The notes below the pieces were generated by a model. It was not told the origin of the DNA. It did not search any database and saw nothing but the letters and a program-made list of their open reading frames with translations. Shown here piece after piece: positions 24,849 to 34,518 of a DNA stretch of 64,000 nucleotides. The position numbers were made by a program, and so were the translations under genes. The DNA comes from Oligoflexia bacterium (lineage in GTDB: Bacteria > Bdellovibrionota > Bacteriovoracia > Bacteriovoracales > Bacteriovoracaceae): positions 62,001-126,000 of the forward strand of contig JADGAN010000009.1 in assembly GCA_015231955.1 (NCBI GenBank), given 5' to 3'. Position 1 is the stretch's first letter, and every line of letters starts with the position of its first letter.

Positions 24849-24879
24849 ACACTAGCTAGTGGCGAAGGTAAAATTTTTT

Positions 24880-25863
24880 TTACTTTTTTGTTGGCCAAAG
24901 CAAATCAGAGGCACGATCAAGGTTCTCCTCTGTCACTGCAAGATTATGCCATAGCCCCTCCTTCGGAACACCTAGACGGGTGCTCGTATTGGGAATAATC
25001 ACTTTTAGTCCAGGAACACCATCTTTAAAGCGAAGCATATACTGATTAGCTTCTTGAGTAAGATGATCTCTTCCCGCAATGTAAAAATAGATGGGGCCAC
25101 CCTCTTCGCTTTCACTTAAAACCTTTTGAATAGAATCGGCAATTGCCTCATTCCTACAATCCCCCATGCAGCAAACAATACCGTTCATCTTTGCTTTATT
25201 AAAGTAGTTGTGACTTTTGTTAACAGCTCGGTAACGCTCCTTCAGTTTCATTATCCCATCGGAATAGGGATCAAAATCGCCACCACCGCTGGTGGTCTTT
25301 AGATACTCTTCAATTGCAGTTAAGAGCAGCTGGCTCTCCTCCAATGTGCGAATGACATCCCTTCTCAGCTGGTTTTTTTCCTTCTGCACCGATTTTGGTT
25401 CCCAGGTGCTGAAAGAGATATGTTTTAGATTTTCACGCTCACTAACGCTATCTCCTACATTCATATAGAGAACATCGTTTAAAAATGCTCTCTTTTTCTC
25501 TTCATCACTATTGTACTCTTGTGAACGCCCATCATCTAACATTTCATGAACAAAGACGATATCGCGCCCTGCTTCCAGCAACTCTTTCATCATTTTAGCA
25601 AAAACCTCTCCTCGCTTTTCTAAGACAGGAACATCGGTATGAGTCTCTCCAAAGGCATAAAGCTTAATTGGACTGTCGCCCTTATCACCATAGACGATGC
25701 AGCTCTTTTTTGTAAATTCCCTAACTATCCCCTCAATACCCAGAAGATTATCGCTACTCTTGTCCTTAAGACAAGAGAACCCGCCTCCTGCATAAGCAAA
25801 CTGCAGTGAAAGCAATACTCCTAAAACAACGAAGGTCGATCGAATTTTTTTTATCAATTGCAT
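24880..25863 (-). CDS. Exported TraB/Tiki-like or ChaN-like protein
   Basis: 327 residues with a signal peptide (VVLGVLLSLQFAYA) and AAGGGGAG before the ATG. The mature part has the GxxH signature FGETHTDVP, a conserved DIVFVHEML strand, GDCRNEAIADSIQ and, near the end, FYIAGRDHL, the two-histidine layout of the TraB/Tiki/EreA/ChaN superfamily of metal-dependent hydrolases. If active, it would be a periplasmic metallohydrolase. The central helical insertion (about 115-215) is not typical and may carry the specificity. Confidence 0.6.
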   Translation of the reverse strand: MQLIKKIRSTFVVLGVLLSLQFAYAGGGFSCLKDKSSDNLLGIEGIVREFTKKSCIVYGDKGDSPIKLYAFGETHTDVPVLEKRGEVFAKMMKELLEAGRDIVFVHEMLDDGRSQEYNSDEEKKRAFLNDVLYMNVGDSVSERENLKHISFSTWEPKSVQKEKNQLRRDVIRTLEESQLLLTAIEEYLKTTSGGGDFDPYSDGIMKLKERYRAVNKSHNYFNKAKMNGIVCCMGDCRNEAIADSIQKVLSESEEGGPIYFYIAGRDHLTQEANQYMLRFKDGVPGLKVIIPNTSTRLGVPKEGLWHNLAVTEENLDRASDLLWPTKK

Positions 25864-26041
25864 TTTTTAACTCCCCTTAAGCAAGATGTGTATATTTTTC
25901 ACTGACTATTTTAAAGGAGATCGGAGGGCAAGAAACAATTTTTTTTGATAAAGTTGTAAGCGTATGATTTTAGATAAGCGATAACAGCTATGAGCATTCA
26001 TGATGTAGACAGGAGTGGCCATATTTTAAGGCGGTGTTTTT

Positions 26042-27334
26042 TTATTTAATCCACAAGACCACTTCTTGGTTTTGGGTTGCAGGAGAGGCAGGGATCACTA
26101 ACGGTTGTCCAATAGCTCGCATAATGTTTTCTAGTGGCAGATTGTATTTCATCAACTGCTGAAAGGCCTTCATGTATTTTGCCGTATGATTGTAAAACGC
26201 CTTATAACCAGAACACAAATAATTAAGGCCATCGCTTAAGCGATCTTTAGGACAGCCTCCGCGGCAGATGAAAAGCACTTCACACTCTTTACACCTCTTC
26301 GGCAACATGCTCTCTTTGCGCCTTCCCCACTCTTGATGTTTTGGAGAGTTCACCAGCTTTTGAACATCATCGTTTAGGATGTTTCCTAGTTTGTATTGGG
26401 GGTAAACAAAGTGGTCGCAACTGTAAAGATCGCCGTTATGCTCGACAATTAAAGCGTTTCCACACTCTTTACTTAAGTAGCAGATGGCCCCATCTCCACC
26501 AATGCAATTGAAAAGAGTCCACTCAAAGTTCATGACAAAAATTTTTCCTACGTCATGACGAACCCACTCCTCAAAAATGGAGATTAAAAAATCACCATAC
26601 GCTTTAGACTCTACACTCTCAGTAGTGGTTGGTGTGCTGGTTTTCTTGCTACGATCAAGTCGTGGAGGGGCCGCAAACTTAAGTCCTAAATTTTGGGCCC
26701 ATGGATCGGGAAGCCTCTCTACAATAGGAGAGAATTGAATAAACTCCACCCCTTGTTGTTTAAAAAAACGATAAACCTCTAGTGCGAAGGCGGCCGTATG
26801 ATGAGCAACCGAGGCCAAGACGTTGTACTCTACCCCATGTTTTTGCAAGAGCTTTAACGCTCTTAGTGTTTGTTCAAAGCTAGGCCTACCATCGGTCCCC
26901 ACACGGTAACGGTTGTGAATGGCCTCACCTCCATCTAGGCTAAGGCCCACTAAAAAACGATTTTCTGCAAACCATGCACACCACTCATCGTCAAGCAAGG
27001 TGCCGTTAGTTTGAAAGCTATTACAAATGGGCCTCTCTTCCGCATACTTTTTTTCCAAGCTAAGTGCACGACGAAAAAAATCTAGGCCCATTAGCGTGGG
27101 CTCTCCTCCTTGCCAAGTAAATAAAATGCCCGCTGGATTATTGCAATTGCACAGAATTGATTGCTTGATGTACGCTTCCAACACCTGATCACCCATGCGT
27201 GGTGGTGTTGGAGTGGCGTTTGCGTAAAGCAGCTGCTTCTCCAAATAAAAGCAATATTGGCATTGCAAATTACAACTAGCACCCGATGGTTTGGCCATCA
27301 GGTGAATGCCCGAGGAGAGTTGCTTTGAATCCAT
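26042..27334 (-). CDS. Anaerobic sulfatase-maturating radical SAM enzyme (anSME)
   Basis: 430 residues. The cluster motif is CNLQCQYC near residue 22 and the C-terminal SPASM part has CIGGDGAICYLSKECG, CDHF and CKECEVLFICRGGCPKD, which bind the two auxiliary 4Fe-4S clusters. The enzyme converts the active-site Ser or Cys of a sulfatase to formylglycine without oxygen. The ATG at 27334 overlaps the sulfatase stop (TGATG), so the two are coupled, and the partner has a Ser-type motif as expected. Confidence 0.93.
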   Translation of the reverse strand: MDSKQLSSGIHLMAKPSGASCNLQCQYCFYLEKQLLYANATPTPPRMGDQVLEAYIKQSILCNCNNPAGILFTWQGGEPTLMGLDFFRRALSLEKKYAEERPICNSFQTNGTLLDDEWCAWFAENRFLVGLSLDGGEAIHNRYRVGTDGRPSFEQTLRALKLLQKHGVEYNVLASVAHHTAAFALEVYRFFKQQGVEFIQFSPIVERLPDPWAQNLGLKFAAPPRLDRSKKTSTPTTTESVESKAYGDFLISIFEEWVRHDVGKIFVMNFEWTLFNCIGGDGAICYLSKECGNALIVEHNGDLYSCDHFVYPQYKLGNILNDDVQKLVNSPKHQEWGRRKESMLPKRCKECEVLFICRGGCPKDRLSDGLNYLCSGYKAFYNHTAKYMKAFQQLMKYNLPLENIMRAIGQPLVIPASPATQNQEVVLWIK

Positions 27335-29748
27335 CAAATAGTTTCACTCCGCGATTTTTGGTTGTGCACGATAATCTTATGAATCTTACCTGTAAATCTG
27401 TAGGGTGAAAGCATCCCATAATCCTCTATCACTGGGGTGCCATCATCAAGACCAACATCTGCTCCCTCTTCCGCCATAAAGCGGTACATTTGGGTTTGTT
27501 CAATTCGCCCCTCTGCCACCTTGCTGCCATTGACAAGTAAGCGGCCCATGCCACCCTTGCCAAGACCATTGCCATCGTAGAGGAAATCAAAGGTAAGCGT
27601 GACATTGTTGCCAACAGGAAGTGCACTACTACCCGCAATCGTGTAGCGGTGAAGTCCTAGCCAATTATAAGTGTAGTAGGGAATTCCATTTTTTAAGTAA
27701 AGACTCCAACCTCCAAAGCGACCGGCCTGGGCCATGATCACTCCGTTTGCACCCTCTTCCGGAATGTAAAGATTAGCAACCACCATGTGCGATTGATTTT
27801 TTATGTTGATAAAAACCCCTTCATTAATATCTTCCATTCCCTCATAAAAAGTGATGGAAGAGCGATCCCCAATAAGGTTAGGTCTACCGACAATGCGATA
27901 ATCTAAGCGCTGTAGAGTACGGTCATCAAGAGGAAAAACGTTATGCTTAATCGCTTCGCTAGTAAAGAGATCTTGCATCTCTTTGAGTTTGGCCGGAAGT
28001 TTAGAGGCGAGATCGTTTGCAAGACTAAAATCGTTACGGGTGTCGTAGAGTTCCCAGCGATCATTTTCAAAAGATACTCCTGCCGATAGCTCCCAAGGAA
28101 CACGATGAACCGTACCCGCTAACCATCCCTCGTGATAGATGGCGCGATTGCCGAGTATCTCAAAGTATTGAGTGAGGTGGCGGCCATCAGCTTTGGCATC
28201 ATTTAGGGTGTATAGCATGCTTACGCCTTCAATGGGTGTTTGCAAAATGCCATCGACCATGCTGGGTTCCGGCAGGCGCGTACTCTCTAAAATGGTGGGT
28301 ACAATATCCACGACGTGGTGCCATTGCGTGCGCAGTTCACCTTTTGCCTTAATTTGTTTGGGCCAATGAACAATCATGCCATTGCGAGTACCACCATAAT
28401 TAGCGGCCACTTGCTTGGGCCAAGTAAAGGGTGTGCTGCCTGCAATCGCCCATCCAGCAGCATAGTGTCCATAAGCTTTATCGGTTCCTAAATCATCGTA
28501 GTGCTGGAGGATCACATCGAGTGGCTCGCGAACTCCATTAGAGTAGCTCATTTTATTAAAGGAACCAATGAGTCCCCCTTCGGCACTGGCCCCATTATCT
28601 CCTAAAATATAAAAGACAAGCGTATTCTCTAAAGCTCCTACCTCGGAAATAGCATTGACGAGTCGACCAATCTCATAGTCAGCATACTCTCCAAATCCGG
28701 CAACAATCTCCATTTGCCGCGTAAACAATTTTCGCTCCTCTGAAGAGAGTTTCTCCCAATCCTTTATGCCTTTGGGTTTGGGGGCAAGTTGTGTGCCTTC
28801 AGGTACCACTCCTAGTTTAATTTGTCTTTGCAAAGTCTCTTTTCTTAGCTCATCCCAACCTTGATCAAATTTTCCCTTGTAGCGGTCACTCCAGATTTTA
28901 GGAACGTGGTGGGGAGTGTGGATTGCTCCAGGTGCAAAGTACATAAAAAAAGGTTTATCAGGAGTAAACGATTGCTGCGATTTTACCCATTTAATCGCAT
29001 GATTAGTCATATCAGTCATAAAGTGATAGTTGGGGTCATCTGGGATCTCCACTCTGGTGAGATCTTCATAGACCGCAGGCCTCCACTGATTAGTCTCTCC
29101 CCCCATGAAGCCATAAAATTTATCAAAGCCATTATAGGTAGGCCAACGATCAAAAGGACCAGAGGTGCTCTGTTCCCAGATTGGTGTTTCATGATTTTTG
29201 CCAAATTGAGCAGTGGAGTAACCATTGTAGCGAAGAACCTTCGCCAAAGGAGCAATGCTGTCGGGGCGCACTCCTGTTTGTCCTGGAAATCCAGTGGCCA
29301 GCTCCATGATCGATCCCGTGTTGTTCATATGACTATTGCGACCAGTGAGGAGGGCCGCTCTGGTGGGAGAGCTCAGTGCAGTAGTATGAAAATGGTTATA
29401 ACGAAGACCACCGGCAGCTAAACGTTCTGCTGTGGGCATTTTAATGGGACCACCGAAAATGCTAGGTTGGCCAAAACCCACATCATCCAAAAGAATAATA
29501 AGCACATTAGGGGATCCAGTAGGTGCTTTAACTTCAAAGCGCTCGGGGGCCCTCGCATTGCGAACATCGACGATGTTGGAGTGTGGAATTTTAGGTGCTT
29601 TAATGGGAAGTTGGCTTCGATCCATGATCGCATCATCGCTTGCTGCTGCCAGCACAGGAACCGAAGTAAGCAGCGAACCGAAACCGACGGCAACGGCAAA
29701 GGTAAATGCACGAGAAGGAATAAGATGTTTTATCACTGTTTTTTTCAT
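27334..29748 (-). CDS. Exported Ser-type arylsulfatase
   Basis: 804 residues from the ATG at 29748, where AGGGAG precedes it and a signal peptide begins (cleavage near VPVLAA). The alkaline-phosphatase-fold sulfatase signature is SSPTR (S126 to R130), followed by AALLTGR; S126 is the residue for formylglycine formation. Metal ligands include DD at 88-89 and the LGDNGA motif. The last 200 residues look like a beta-sandwich, laminin-G or lectin type. It would release sulfate from sulfated organic compounds or glycans in the periplasm. Confidence 0.92.
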   Translation of the reverse strand: MKKTVIKHLIPSRAFTFAVAVGFGSLLTSVPVLAAASDDAIMDRSQLPIKAPKIPHSNIVDVRNARAPERFEVKAPTGSPNVLIILLDDVGFGQPSIFGGPIKMPTAERLAAGGLRYNHFHTTALSSPTRAALLTGRNSHMNNTGSIMELATGFPGQTGVRPDSIAPLAKVLRYNGYSTAQFGKNHETPIWEQSTSGPFDRWPTYNGFDKFYGFMGGETNQWRPAVYEDLTRVEIPDDPNYHFMTDMTNHAIKWVKSQQSFTPDKPFFMYFAPGAIHTPHHVPKIWSDRYKGKFDQGWDELRKETLQRQIKLGVVPEGTQLAPKPKGIKDWEKLSSEERKLFTRQMEIVAGFGEYADYEIGRLVNAISEVGALENTLVFYILGDNGASAEGGLIGSFNKMSYSNGVREPLDVILQHYDDLGTDKAYGHYAAGWAIAGSTPFTWPKQVAANYGGTRNGMIVHWPKQIKAKGELRTQWHHVVDIVPTILESTRLPEPSMVDGILQTPIEGVSMLYTLNDAKADGRHLTQYFEILGNRAIYHEGWLAGTVHRVPWELSAGVSFENDRWELYDTRNDFSLANDLASKLPAKLKEMQDLFTSEAIKHNVFPLDDRTLQRLDYRIVGRPNLIGDRSSITFYEGMEDINEGVFINIKNQSHMVVANLYIPEEGANGVIMAQAGRFGGWSLYLKNGIPYYTYNWLGLHRYTIAGSSALPVGNNVTLTFDFLYDGNGLGKGGMGRLLVNGSKVAEGRIEQTQMYRFMAEEGADVGLDDGTPVIEDYGMLSPYRFTGKIHKIIVHNQKSRSETI

Positions 29749-29906
29749 ACTTGCTCCCTTTGAAAAATTTCTAGAGGACAATTGTAGTATTGCTCCTCTG
29801 TTTTGGCCAATGAAAATGTTGCCCATCCTCTACGACCACGCTAGTATTAAGTTGTTAATAACCAGTTGTACGCTCCTAACCTAAACCCAATAGCAAGCGC
29901 AAAAAA

Positions 29907-30317
29907 ATGACATCAATGCCAACTAGACCCAATACCTCTACTTCTAACCATGCCGCCAATCAACATGAGGCCAGTATTGCATTTAATATTATTTTGTCAC
30001 TCCTGACCTGCGGCCTTTATAATATCATTTGGAACTACCGAGAGATGATTGCCGTCAATGACCTTTTAGGACGCGAAGAGTTCACTTTTCTATCGTGGGC
30101 GCTTCTAACTCTGGTGACCTGTGGTCTCTATCATATCTATTTTGAATATCGTATGGCACGCGTGATTATTGAACTCCAAGAGCGCCATGGAGTAGCTCCT
30201 GAATACCTTTTACCAGCGATTAGTTTAACCTTAACCTTTTTTCAGTTATGGATTATAACTGATGCTATTCAACAAAATGAGATTAATAAAGTTTGTCGAA
30301 AACTTAGCATCGCTTGA
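29907..30317 (+). CDS. DUF4234 membrane protein
   Basis: 136 residues with three to four membrane segments: IAFNIILSLLTCGLYNIIWNY, LSWALLTLVTCGLYHIYFEY (the repeated LTCGLYxIxW/xY of DUF4234) and AISLTLTFFQLWIIT. The N-terminal 20 residues are polar. The start has no strong ribosome-binding site. It overlaps the next gene by 56 bp in a different frame. Confidence 0.7.
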   Translation: MTSMPTRPNTSTSNHAANQHEASIAFNIILSLLTCGLYNIIWNYREMIAVNDLLGREEFTFLSWALLTLVTCGLYHIYFEYRMARVIIELQERHGVAPEYLLPAISLTLTFFQLWIITDAIQQNEINKVCRKLSIA

Positions 30318-30582
30318 TTTTTTAGAGCTTCTAGATCGTCTACCCGATCTATGCCTCTTTCATCGGATAACTGGACTGCGCTGCCCTGGCTGTGGGATGA
30401 CTCATGCCCTGGTCTCTTTAAGCAGAGGCGATTTTCAAAGTGCCTTTTACTTTAATCCTTTCTGCTATCTTTTGCTGTTGATGCTTCTTTGCTACTTACT
30501 AAAAATCGGCCGGAAACCGAAGCTTCTCAAACTGAGCATCCTAGGTGCTCTTGTCATTTATGGATTTAGCAGAAACCTCTAA
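30262..30582 (+). CDS. DUF2752 membrane protein
   Basis: 106 residues with the DUF2752 signature CLFHRITGLRCPGCGMTHAL (CPxCG type), then two hydrophobic segments (about 65-98). It overlaps the DUF4234 gene, and this pair is often found together in other bacteria. The exact start within the overlap is uncertain (ATG 30262 or 30277). Function unknown; the CPGCG could bind metal. Confidence 0.7.
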   Translation: MLFNKMRLIKFVENLASLDFLELLDRLPDLCLFHRITGLRCPGCGMTHALVSLSRGDFQSAFYFNPFCYLLLLMLLCYLLKIGRKPKLLKLSILGALVIYGFSRNL

Positions 30583-31989
30583 TTATCTATTAATCATAAT
30601 CGATAAGATTTGTTCATCCGTAGCAATCATGCCAGGGGATGCAATCTTGCCTAAATTGCTTAAAGTGCTCTCAATGCTAGAACCAAGGACGCCATTGGTT
30701 TCGGGAATTTTTATATTGGAGGATGCGAGCATGGCCGCATGGTAAGCGGAGGAGACAGAACAGACGGCCTTGACAGAACAGCCAACCTTAGCACCATCAC
30801 AAATAATTCCTGTTACACTTGCAACCATGATATCGATCGCACACTCAAGCTCTTTTACCACCTCTTCTACACTTATTTTAAAAGCTGCTTGCTGAGCATT
30901 TCTTTGGTAATTCATCAAGTAGGTTAACGCCGATGCCAAACCGAGACCAGCACACACCACACAGCCACACATCGCCGAGAGCGTTCCCGTATGCGCCTTT
31001 GCGATCGATGTTGTGAGGTGGCCTAAGGCCAAGGCTTCGCAAAGAATATTTTCTGGAAGCTGATAAACTTCTGCAAAGATCTTTAGTGGAAGTGTGATGG
31101 TTAATCCTTGATTACCAGACCCAGCAGAGGTCATCACCGGCATATCAAAACCAGACATTCTAGCATCTACAGCTGCTGAAAGTGTAGCAATCGCCTGGTT
31201 AATAAAGGGAGCTTCACTCTTTTTATCGCCCACTTTAAAGAGCTTATTATAGGCCTGTCCGATTTTCAAAATTCCTCTGGAGTTGCTTATTGCATTTTCG
31301 ACCATCGTGCTGTTAATGGTTACTCCCTCGAGCAGGTGTCTTCTACTCTCCTCTGATAGATGCGGAAGTATGGAGACAATATCTGCATATTGGAGAGCTG
31401 CAAGCTCTTTGCGAAGAGCTGTTAGCTGTGTTTGTTCTTTTGCTCCAGTGGTACTTTGCGGCCCTTCTACAGAGGGCGCCTTAGCGGTAAGCAACGATTG
31501 ACCATTTTTTTCAAGTTTAATGAGAGTATCATGCCCATCTTTGATAACTGCCACAATAGTATTACCCTCATGATCGAGCGCCATCGCCTCCACTGATAGT
31601 CCATGGGTGGCATAATCGATTTCAATCGCTATCGTTCCAGCGCTCACTAGCGATTTGGCAGAAGTAAAATGGCATTGAGAGATCTTTGATAAGATATTAA
31701 GGCCAGGAGTTATCCCTTTTTCTCGGGCCAAGACCGCTCCCAGCGCGGCCGCTAAGGGCACACCATGGTTATAATCTGTTCCTGGAATGCCAACTTCCAT
31801 GGCATTTTTAAAAAGATTGATGGAGGGACGAATGGTGAGTTTTTGTAGCTGCTCCCCTGTAAGCTCTCGGCAAGCATAGAGCACCGCCAAAGCAATGGTG
31901 ACCGGTTCTGTACAACCCGTCGCTACTTTCACATCAAGTGCTAACATTTTTTCTACAACTTTTTTTTTATCTACCAGTAAGTGATCCAA
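30583..31989 (-). CDS. cyuA: L-cysteine desulfidase (UPF0597/CyuA type)
   Basis: 468 residues starting at a TTG, with AGGAGA six bases upstream. The enzyme has the 4Fe-4S serine dehydratase-like fold; here are the Cys-containing motifs MCGCVVCAGLGL and IICDGAKVGCSVK, GCTEPVTIALA at the N-terminus and SAGSGNQG in the middle, as in YhaM/CyuA. It would degrade cysteine to pyruvate, ammonia and sulfide. The adjacent EamA exporter is divergent; the two share a short promoter region. Confidence 0.9.
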   Translation of the reverse strand: MDHLLVDKKKVVEKMLALDVKVATGCTEPVTIALAVLYACRELTGEQLQKLTIRPSINLFKNAMEVGIPGTDYNHGVPLAAALGAVLAREKGITPGLNILSKISQCHFTSAKSLVSAGTIAIEIDYATHGLSVEAMALDHEGNTIVAVIKDGHDTLIKLEKNGQSLLTAKAPSVEGPQSTTGAKEQTQLTALRKELAALQYADIVSILPHLSEESRRHLLEGVTINSTMVENAISNSRGILKIGQAYNKLFKVGDKKSEAPFINQAIATLSAAVDARMSGFDMPVMTSAGSGNQGLTITLPLKIFAEVYQLPENILCEALALGHLTTSIAKAHTGTLSAMCGCVVCAGLGLASALTYLMNYQRNAQQAAFKISVEEVVKELECAIDIMVASVTGIICDGAKVGCSVKAVCSVSSAYHAAMLASSNIKIPETNGVLGSSIESTLSNLGKIASPGMIATDEQILSIMINR

Positions 31990-32093
31990 AGTTATTCTCC
32001 TGCTTTTGCTTTTTTTTTAAGTCCCGTCTCATATCATAAGAACTCTATTGTGAGCATAGGACTCTAAAAGGTCAAGCGGTGTGCAAGGAGATA

Positions 32094-32183
32094 ATGTTTA
32101 GAACATGTTGCCAAGCAGCTGCAGCAGTTATAAGATGGTTCCTCGATTTTCAAACTTTTTACCCTGTGACTTTTTCGATATGA
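32094..32183 (+). CDS. 29-codon upstream ORF coupled to the EamA gene
   Basis: ATG at 32094 follows a near-ideal AAGGAG site, unlike any in-frame start of the exporter. The peptide begins MFRTCCQAAAAVIRW and continues FLDFQTFYPVTFSI. Its TGA overlaps the exporter ATG (ATGA at 32180-32183), so translation would feed into the exporter. The peptide is rich in Phe (five) with Trp and Tyr, which hints at aromatic sensing. Could also be just a coupling leader. Confidence 0.5.
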   Translation: MFRTCCQAAAAVIRWFLDFQTFYPVTFSI

Positions 32184-33094
32184 AAAATATTACCTCACCT
32201 ATTTTTATGGCCATCTCCCTGATCATTTGTAACATTATCTGGGTCATCTCCATTCCTGTTTCCAAGTTACTTATGAGTGCAATCTCTCCTCTCGCACTTT
32301 CAAGCTGGAGGCTGATCATTGCCACCACTGTACTCATGGCCTTTGTGAGAAAAAAAGATTTTCCGGCCAATTTCAAACTCAATTGGACAGACGCCTGGTT
32401 GATGTCTGCAATGGGTATCGTTGGGTGTATCGGAGGACCGGTGCTGCAATATTGGGCCACAGATCTTACCCTCTCCTCGAATATTGCGCTTTTGATTGGC
32501 ATGGAAACCATCTTTATCGTCTTATTTGCTGCTCTCATTTTGCATGAGAAGTTAAAGCGTGGCCATCTCTACTCTCTTGCTATAGCACTTATAGGAGTCA
32601 TCATCATCAATGTGGATTTAAAAAGTTTAACTTTATTAGAGAGCAAATATTTCTTTGGTAATCTTCTCATGCTCCTCTCCGTAGTCTGCTACGCCTTCTA
32701 TCTTATTTTTGGAAAATTGCTTGCGCGCAGGCATTGGGGTAGCTCCACCATCACAGCACTCCCCTTTTTGGCGGCCATTTTTCTACTCGTCCCCGCCTCC
32801 ATTCTCTTCGATTATGAAAATTTTCTACGAATTGCCGATTTTAATTTTCTGCAAGTGTTATCGCTCTTCTTTTTAAGTGTGATTGCAACCGCTCTTTGTT
32901 ATCTTTGGTGGAATTTTCTCTTAAAACACCTCACGGCAAGACAACTCTCTTTTTCGCTCTACCTGCAACCCATCTTAGGGCCAGTTGTCTCTTTTCTTTT
33001 TTTAGGAGAGGTACCGATTTTCTCTTATTATATTGGATCGGCGCTGATTATCTTTGCCATGTACTACGAACAACGAGTAACCAACGTCAAGTGA
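32180..33094 (+). CDS. EamA/DMT-family exporter
   Basis: 304 residues with ten predicted membrane segments in two EamA repeats (about 8-145 and 150-295). I choose ATG 32180 since the family-like sequence begins there (ITSPIFMAISLIICNIIW) and it overlaps the stop of the coupled upstream frame; the frame is open back to 32105. LSSWRLIIATTVL and the GEVPIFSYYIGSALI end are typical. Substrate is not readable from sequence; amino acids are common. It converges with the antiporter gene with only a 2-base gap. Confidence 0.85.
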   Translation: MKNITSPIFMAISLIICNIIWVISIPVSKLLMSAISPLALSSWRLIIATTVLMAFVRKKDFPANFKLNWTDAWLMSAMGIVGCIGGPVLQYWATDLTLSSNIALLIGMETIFIVLFAALILHEKLKRGHLYSLAIALIGVIIINVDLKSLTLLESKYFFGNLLMLLSVVCYAFYLIFGKLLARRHWGSSTITALPFLAAIFLLVPASILFDYENFLRIADFNFLQVLSLFFLSVIATALCYLWWNFLLKHLTARQLSFSLYLQPILGPVVSFLFLGEVPIFSYYIGSALIIFAMYYEQRVTNVK

Positions 33095-33096
33095 GA

Positions 33097-34443
33097 TCAA
33101 TTCTTGGAGACTAAAAACTCCTGCTTCCAAGTCAGAGCGATAAAGAAAATAGCAATAAAGCAGCTGGCAACTAACACCATATAGGTCTCTCTCCAACTGT
33201 AGGTTTGGGTGATCCATGCCAGTACAATACCAGAACTGGTGGCACCAAAAGCGTAGCTAAAAAAGCCTGCAAATCCGCAAGCAGCAGAGGTGGCCTCACG
33301 AACAGTGATGCGACTCATTTGCACCCCACCCACCAGATTTTGAGGTCCATCTACAAAAAAGCCAATACCCGCAATGCAGATACTCGAAAGCAGCATATGA
33401 TCGGGGCCGGCAAAGAGGTAAAAGCCCCAAATACTTAAAGCAAGAAACAGCATATAGATAATATTGATTTGAGTGCAGCGACCTTGAAACAGCTTATCAG
33501 AAAGATATCCGGCCATAATTCCACCCGGCATTCCAAAAAGCGGCATAAGCGACCAGAGCAGTGGATTTTGTACCTTACCCACCCCACGCTCATCCATAAA
33601 AAGCACGGCCCAATCGAGTGTCCCAAAGCGAATCAAGTAGATAAAAATATAGGCAAAACTTAAATACCACACAAACTTATTGGCAAAAACATACTTTACC
33701 AGCGTCTGCCACTGAGAAAGCTCACCCTCTTTTTTAAGCGGTAGCGGATCGTTAAAGAAATCCTCAACAGGAGGAAGACCAACAACACTGGGACGATCAC
33801 AAAGGGTTTTAAAGAGGAAAAAGGAGGAGAGCAAACCGATAACTCCTGGAACATAAAAGATGCTTTGCCAACCGATGTAACCTTGGTGATAAAGAAAGAT
33901 CAACAGTGCCACTAATTGCCCGACTAAGAATGCTCCCAAGGTATGCGATGAAGACCACAATGTCCACTTCGTCCCTCGCTCACTAGGAGAGAACCAGTGA
34001 ACAAGTCCTTTGGCCACAGGAGGAAAGCCCATCGATTGCACCCCTGAGTTTAATCCCCAAAAAAAGACCAAGGCCCATATAGAAACTAAATAACCATAAA
34101 AGAAGTTAACAAGAGAAGAGAGCAGAAGACCTAAGGCCATAAATTTTCTCATATCGGCCTTGTCAGCAAGGACTCCACTTAAAAATTTCCCAATCCCATA
34201 AACAACGTGTCCCACCGATGCAATGATCCCCAACTCTATAACATCCACTTTTAGTTCATGACTAAAAAGTGCAATTCCTGGAGAGAGATTTTTTCTAGTA
34301 AGATAATAAACAACATAACCAAGGTACATTCCGAAGAAAACTTTGATCCTCATCAGGCGGTAGGTTTTAACAATCTCTGCCTTATTAGTGAGTTTATGAG
34401 CAGACTCAGGCGGTTCTTTGAAATAATCAATTAGCTTTGACAT
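33097..34443 (-). CDS. UhpC/GlpT-type organophosphate:phosphate antiporter (MFS)
   Basis: 448 residues, 12 predicted membrane helices. MRIKVFFGMYLGYVVYYLTRKNLS near the start is the first helix of the OPA family, with YLTRKNLS holding a conserved Arg; GKFLSGVLADKADMR is the MFS loop 2-3 motif. It imports a sugar phosphate in exchange for phosphate, or senses it, as UhpC does. It is 129 bp after the aro operon with its own likely -10 (TATAAT, 34481-34476), so it is probably a separate unit. Confidence 0.85.
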   Translation of the reverse strand: MSKLIDYFKEPPESAHKLTNKAEIVKTYRLMRIKVFFGMYLGYVVYYLTRKNLSPGIALFSHELKVDVIELGIIASVGHVVYGIGKFLSGVLADKADMRKFMALGLLLSSLVNFFYGYLVSIWALVFFWGLNSGVQSMGFPPVAKGLVHWFSPSERGTKWTLWSSSHTLGAFLVGQLVALLIFLYHQGYIGWQSIFYVPGVIGLLSSFFLFKTLCDRPSVVGLPPVEDFFNDPLPLKKEGELSQWQTLVKYVFANKFVWYLSFAYIFIYLIRFGTLDWAVLFMDERGVGKVQNPLLWSLMPLFGMPGGIMAGYLSDKLFQGRCTQINIIYMLFLALSIWGFYLFAGPDHMLLSSICIAGIGFFVDGPQNLVGGVQMSRITVREATSAACGFAGFFSYAFGATSSGIVLAWITQTYSWRETYMVLVASCFIAIFFIALTWKQEFLVSKN

Positions 34444-34475
34444 ACAAGTTCTTATCCAGTTTTTTACAATCTATG

Positions 34476-34481
34476 ATTATA
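34476..34481 (-). promoter_or_regulatory. -10 element upstream of the antiporter gene
   Basis: An exact TATAAT on the minus strand, 32 bp before the antiporter ATG. No consensus -35 lies at 17 bp. Confidence 0.35.
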
Positions 34482-34518
34482 GAGTGGTAATACCGATCTC
34501 TCCTAAAAGTTCACTGTT

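Noticed and set aside
24851-24862. 12-bp palindrome CACTAGCTAGTG between convergent genes
   Set aside because: Short stem with no loop and no adjacent T-run; not enough for a terminator call.
28861-29421. 186-codon plus-strand frame inside the sulfatase gene
   Set aside because: It is antisense to the sulfatase catalytic domain, which is clearly coding.
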